The notes under the pieces were generated by a model. The model saw only the letters and a program-made list of their open reading frames with translations, made no database searches and had not been told where the DNA came from. From assembly GCA_947069175.1 (NCBI GenBank), contig CAMTDV010000023.1, positions 85,632,391 to 85,696,390 on the forward strand: a stretch of 64,000 bases of DNA, read 5' to 3'. Positions 61,843 through 64,000 of the stretch are shown here, piece by piece. The DNA is from Scalesia atractyloides (taxonomy: Eukaryota > Streptophyta > Magnoliopsida > Asterales > Asteraceae). The translations under genes were made by a program, and so were the position numbers. How positions within the stretch are numbered: the first letter of the stretch is position 1; each line of letters begins with the position of its first letter.

Positions 61843-64000
61843 GTGTGTGAAGGTGGTGCCCTAAAGGGGTGCCCACCAAGGCTCCATGATGACATGTGTA
61901 GAGTGAGATCTCACATAAAATCATTTTGAATCTTTAAAAGATTTCACCACCACCAAGACCCAACCAAAAAATTACAAAAACTCTTCATCTCTCCTCTCTC
62001 TTGCCCTCGGCCGTAACCCCCTCCCCACTTCACCATTTTTGTTTTTCTTTCACCTCATCAAGAATCAAGCTCATTCCAAGTTGGTTCCAAGCTTGTTTTG
62101 AGATCCAAAGGTGATTTCAAAGAGGAAAAAGCTTATTCTCATAAAAAAACTCATCAAAACCCACTTTTGTTCTTGAGAAGTATAAACCCGTTTACCATTT
62201 TTAAACATGTTTCTTGATGATGATAGAATATTTCTCAAATGCTTAGCTTCTTCATAACTCTTGGAAACTAAACAACAAATGACTTTAATCAAACTAAAAA
62301 GGAAGTGTATGGGTGTGTATATAGGGCCGTAGGTATTTATGTATGTGGGTTAGAGATTGTGTTTTATTTAAAAGTTGAGTTTTGATTGTGTTAATTCTTG
62401 AAAGTGGTTGCATGTGTGATAAAAGTGAATCTACATAAATATGAATATGGTTTAGTTTAAAAGATGAAAAATGATTTCTTGGATGGTTATCCATGTGTCG
62501 TGTATATGTATATATGTATGCATACACATGAGTTTTATTTATTAGTTCATAAATGTTACATGTAATGATGTGATGATGATTAGATGAATGATTTAAGTAA
62601 AAATAATGTTATGGATTATTTGGAGCTATATTAAATGTATGTTGGATGCATTTAAGTTGATTATATGATGAAGAAATGATGGTCATGCATTAAGTACTTG
62701 TATATAATTGTTGGTGATGACTAGATGATGATATGAAGATGATTTGATGAGATATTATGTGTTGCATGGAAGATGATTTAGATCAATTTGCATGCATGAA
62801 AATATGATGAAATATGATGTGATATGATTATATAAAAGGTGTCATAAGTTTGTTGGTCTTGCATGTTGTACGTGAGGGTTAAAAGTGGTAATATTGATGA
62901 AAATTGTATGATTTATGTGTCTTACATGAAATCTACACTAATATGATTATTAGCATCATTTTATTCAGTAAATAACATGTATTGTGTTAAAATATGAATT
63001 CTTGATGATTTTGGATGGTTATAGTAATGTTCGGTACAAAACTATGCGTTAAAACGGTAAAAAACCAACTTTTAAAGTGATTTTTGTGAAACTGATTTAG
63101 ATCAGGTTATAAAATGATATTTTTATAACAAATATAAGTATTTAAACTTATACTAAGTATGCATGGTGTTTGGCTAGTCATATGTGACTTTCGTCGCCTA
63201 AAAACTTTAAAGAAACGTTAAAGTATACATAATTTTGAAGTACGCGAAAGTGGATTGTTTAAGTGTAATCTAGCATGACGAGATGTGTAATATGGATATT
63301 AATATGTGATATGTGGAATGATAAGTGTTAAGATTATGGTAGGATGTAAGACTATACATGTGTACTTGTATGATTATACGATTGTTTCGTTAAAAGATGT
63401 GTTAAAACGTAACTTATTTATCGAGCATGAAAATTATACATAGGTTAACTCATGGAGTTATTACATGTATAGAAGCTTTTAAATTGATAAAATATATAAG
63501 TTAGCAAGTACGTGCAATTATGATGTTTGATGATATGCTATGTGCTTGTGTAAATATATTAGTCATTCTATAATCAAAACCTTATCATCCAAAACACAAC
63601 ACAAGCCCCACAGCTATGGTGTTTTAGTAATCTCCACTATGTTATTTGTGAGTTTTGAATGTGTTTTATTGTTGATATTATGGTGTTTTATTACTTTTCA
63701 CACTTTGTAGGAAAAATTGACTTTGTACCCAACTCCCACCCATTGTACATAAATGGCATAATAACAGATATAGCTTAACAAGGGTCACCAATAAAATCGT
63801 TTAAGTTTGCAAAATCTTAAGTTTAGAGAAACTTAGGGATTGTAGAATATATGGTGAATAAATCGTTCTTACTTGAAAATAGGATGTGTCAATCAATTGT
63901 TGTAGAAATAGCTTTCTTTATAATAAATGCACCCAAAGGTGAGTATCACTATCCCTCTTTTTACTTTTTTATATAATGTTTTGGGAAACGACACGCCTTA
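61843..64000 (+). repeat. Probable LTR sequence, partial
   Basis: No ORF of note. A CT-rich leader-like stretch (61980-62050, CTTCATCTCTCCTCTCTC) and the terminal GGTGAGTATCACTATCCCTC stretch resemble LTR regions that I recall from Asteraceae gypsy elements, and an ACACAACACAAGCCC(C)ACAGC motif at 63595 is shared with solo LTR D (43663). No boundary, primer site or duplicate is inside the window, so this is a tentative call. Confidence 0.35.

Noticed and set aside
61637..61895. Tyr/Val/Ile/Cys-rich ORFs on both strands
   Set aside because: Pure translations of the TA/TG microsatellite.

Overview
Plant (dicot) nuclear DNA, most likely from the daisy family (Asteraceae). The evidence is one spliced NADPH-cytochrome P450 reductase gene of the plant type, tRNA-iMet-primed Ty3/gypsy elements, SIRE-like Ty1/copia elements, a FAR1/MULE fragment and a dense nest of retrotransposons. 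Family-level placement rests on recall of similar repeats and was not tested by a search. No CRISPR, operon or bacterial feature is present.

Layout. (1) 1-12040: rearranged gypsy DNA. Four partial copies of one LTR (1-1616, 2481-3085, 7767-9735, 9865-11300) alternate with an inverted protease/RT block (3086-4570), an iMet primer-binding site and broken gag-like ORF (4585-5820), a 64-67 bp minisatellite (6310-6885) and a second protease block (11301-12040) that abuts the gene promoter. (2) 12041-20695: a full-length 17-exon cytochrome P450 reductase gene that carries at least four disabling lesions, so it reads as a pseudogene. Its introns hold three copies of one long-TIR MITE and a hAT-type MITE. 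(3) 20696-45041: a degenerate Tat-like gypsy element (C) into which other elements have jumped. Element A (22269-40863, TSD CAAGT) sits in its gag, element B (27163-36689, TSD CGGCT) sits inside A's gag, and a solo LTR D (42137-44741, TSD AAAAG) sits between its protease and RT. (4) 45042-58690: pieces of two SIRE-like copia elements on the minus strand, one keeping its 3' LTR and an extra ORF. (5) 58740-60620: FAR1/MULE transposase remnant. (6) 60621-64000: AT-rich DNA and probable LTR sequence without a supported gene.

Most interesting system. A and B are minus-strand, gag-only (non-autonomous) elements with about 2.5-2.6 kb LTRs. Each of the four LTRs carries five tRNA-like modules with recognisable Pol III A-box and B-box sequences, each followed by a T-run. 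Four modules form an array in element-sense downstream of the LTR TATA box. The fifth is antisense, upstream of the TATA box. The boxes are kept between A and B while the linkers have drifted. This resembles in principle the 5S-derived promoter in Cassandra LTRs, but is built on tRNA-like sequences. The internal 3' region of both elements also repeats a stem-loop box five times.
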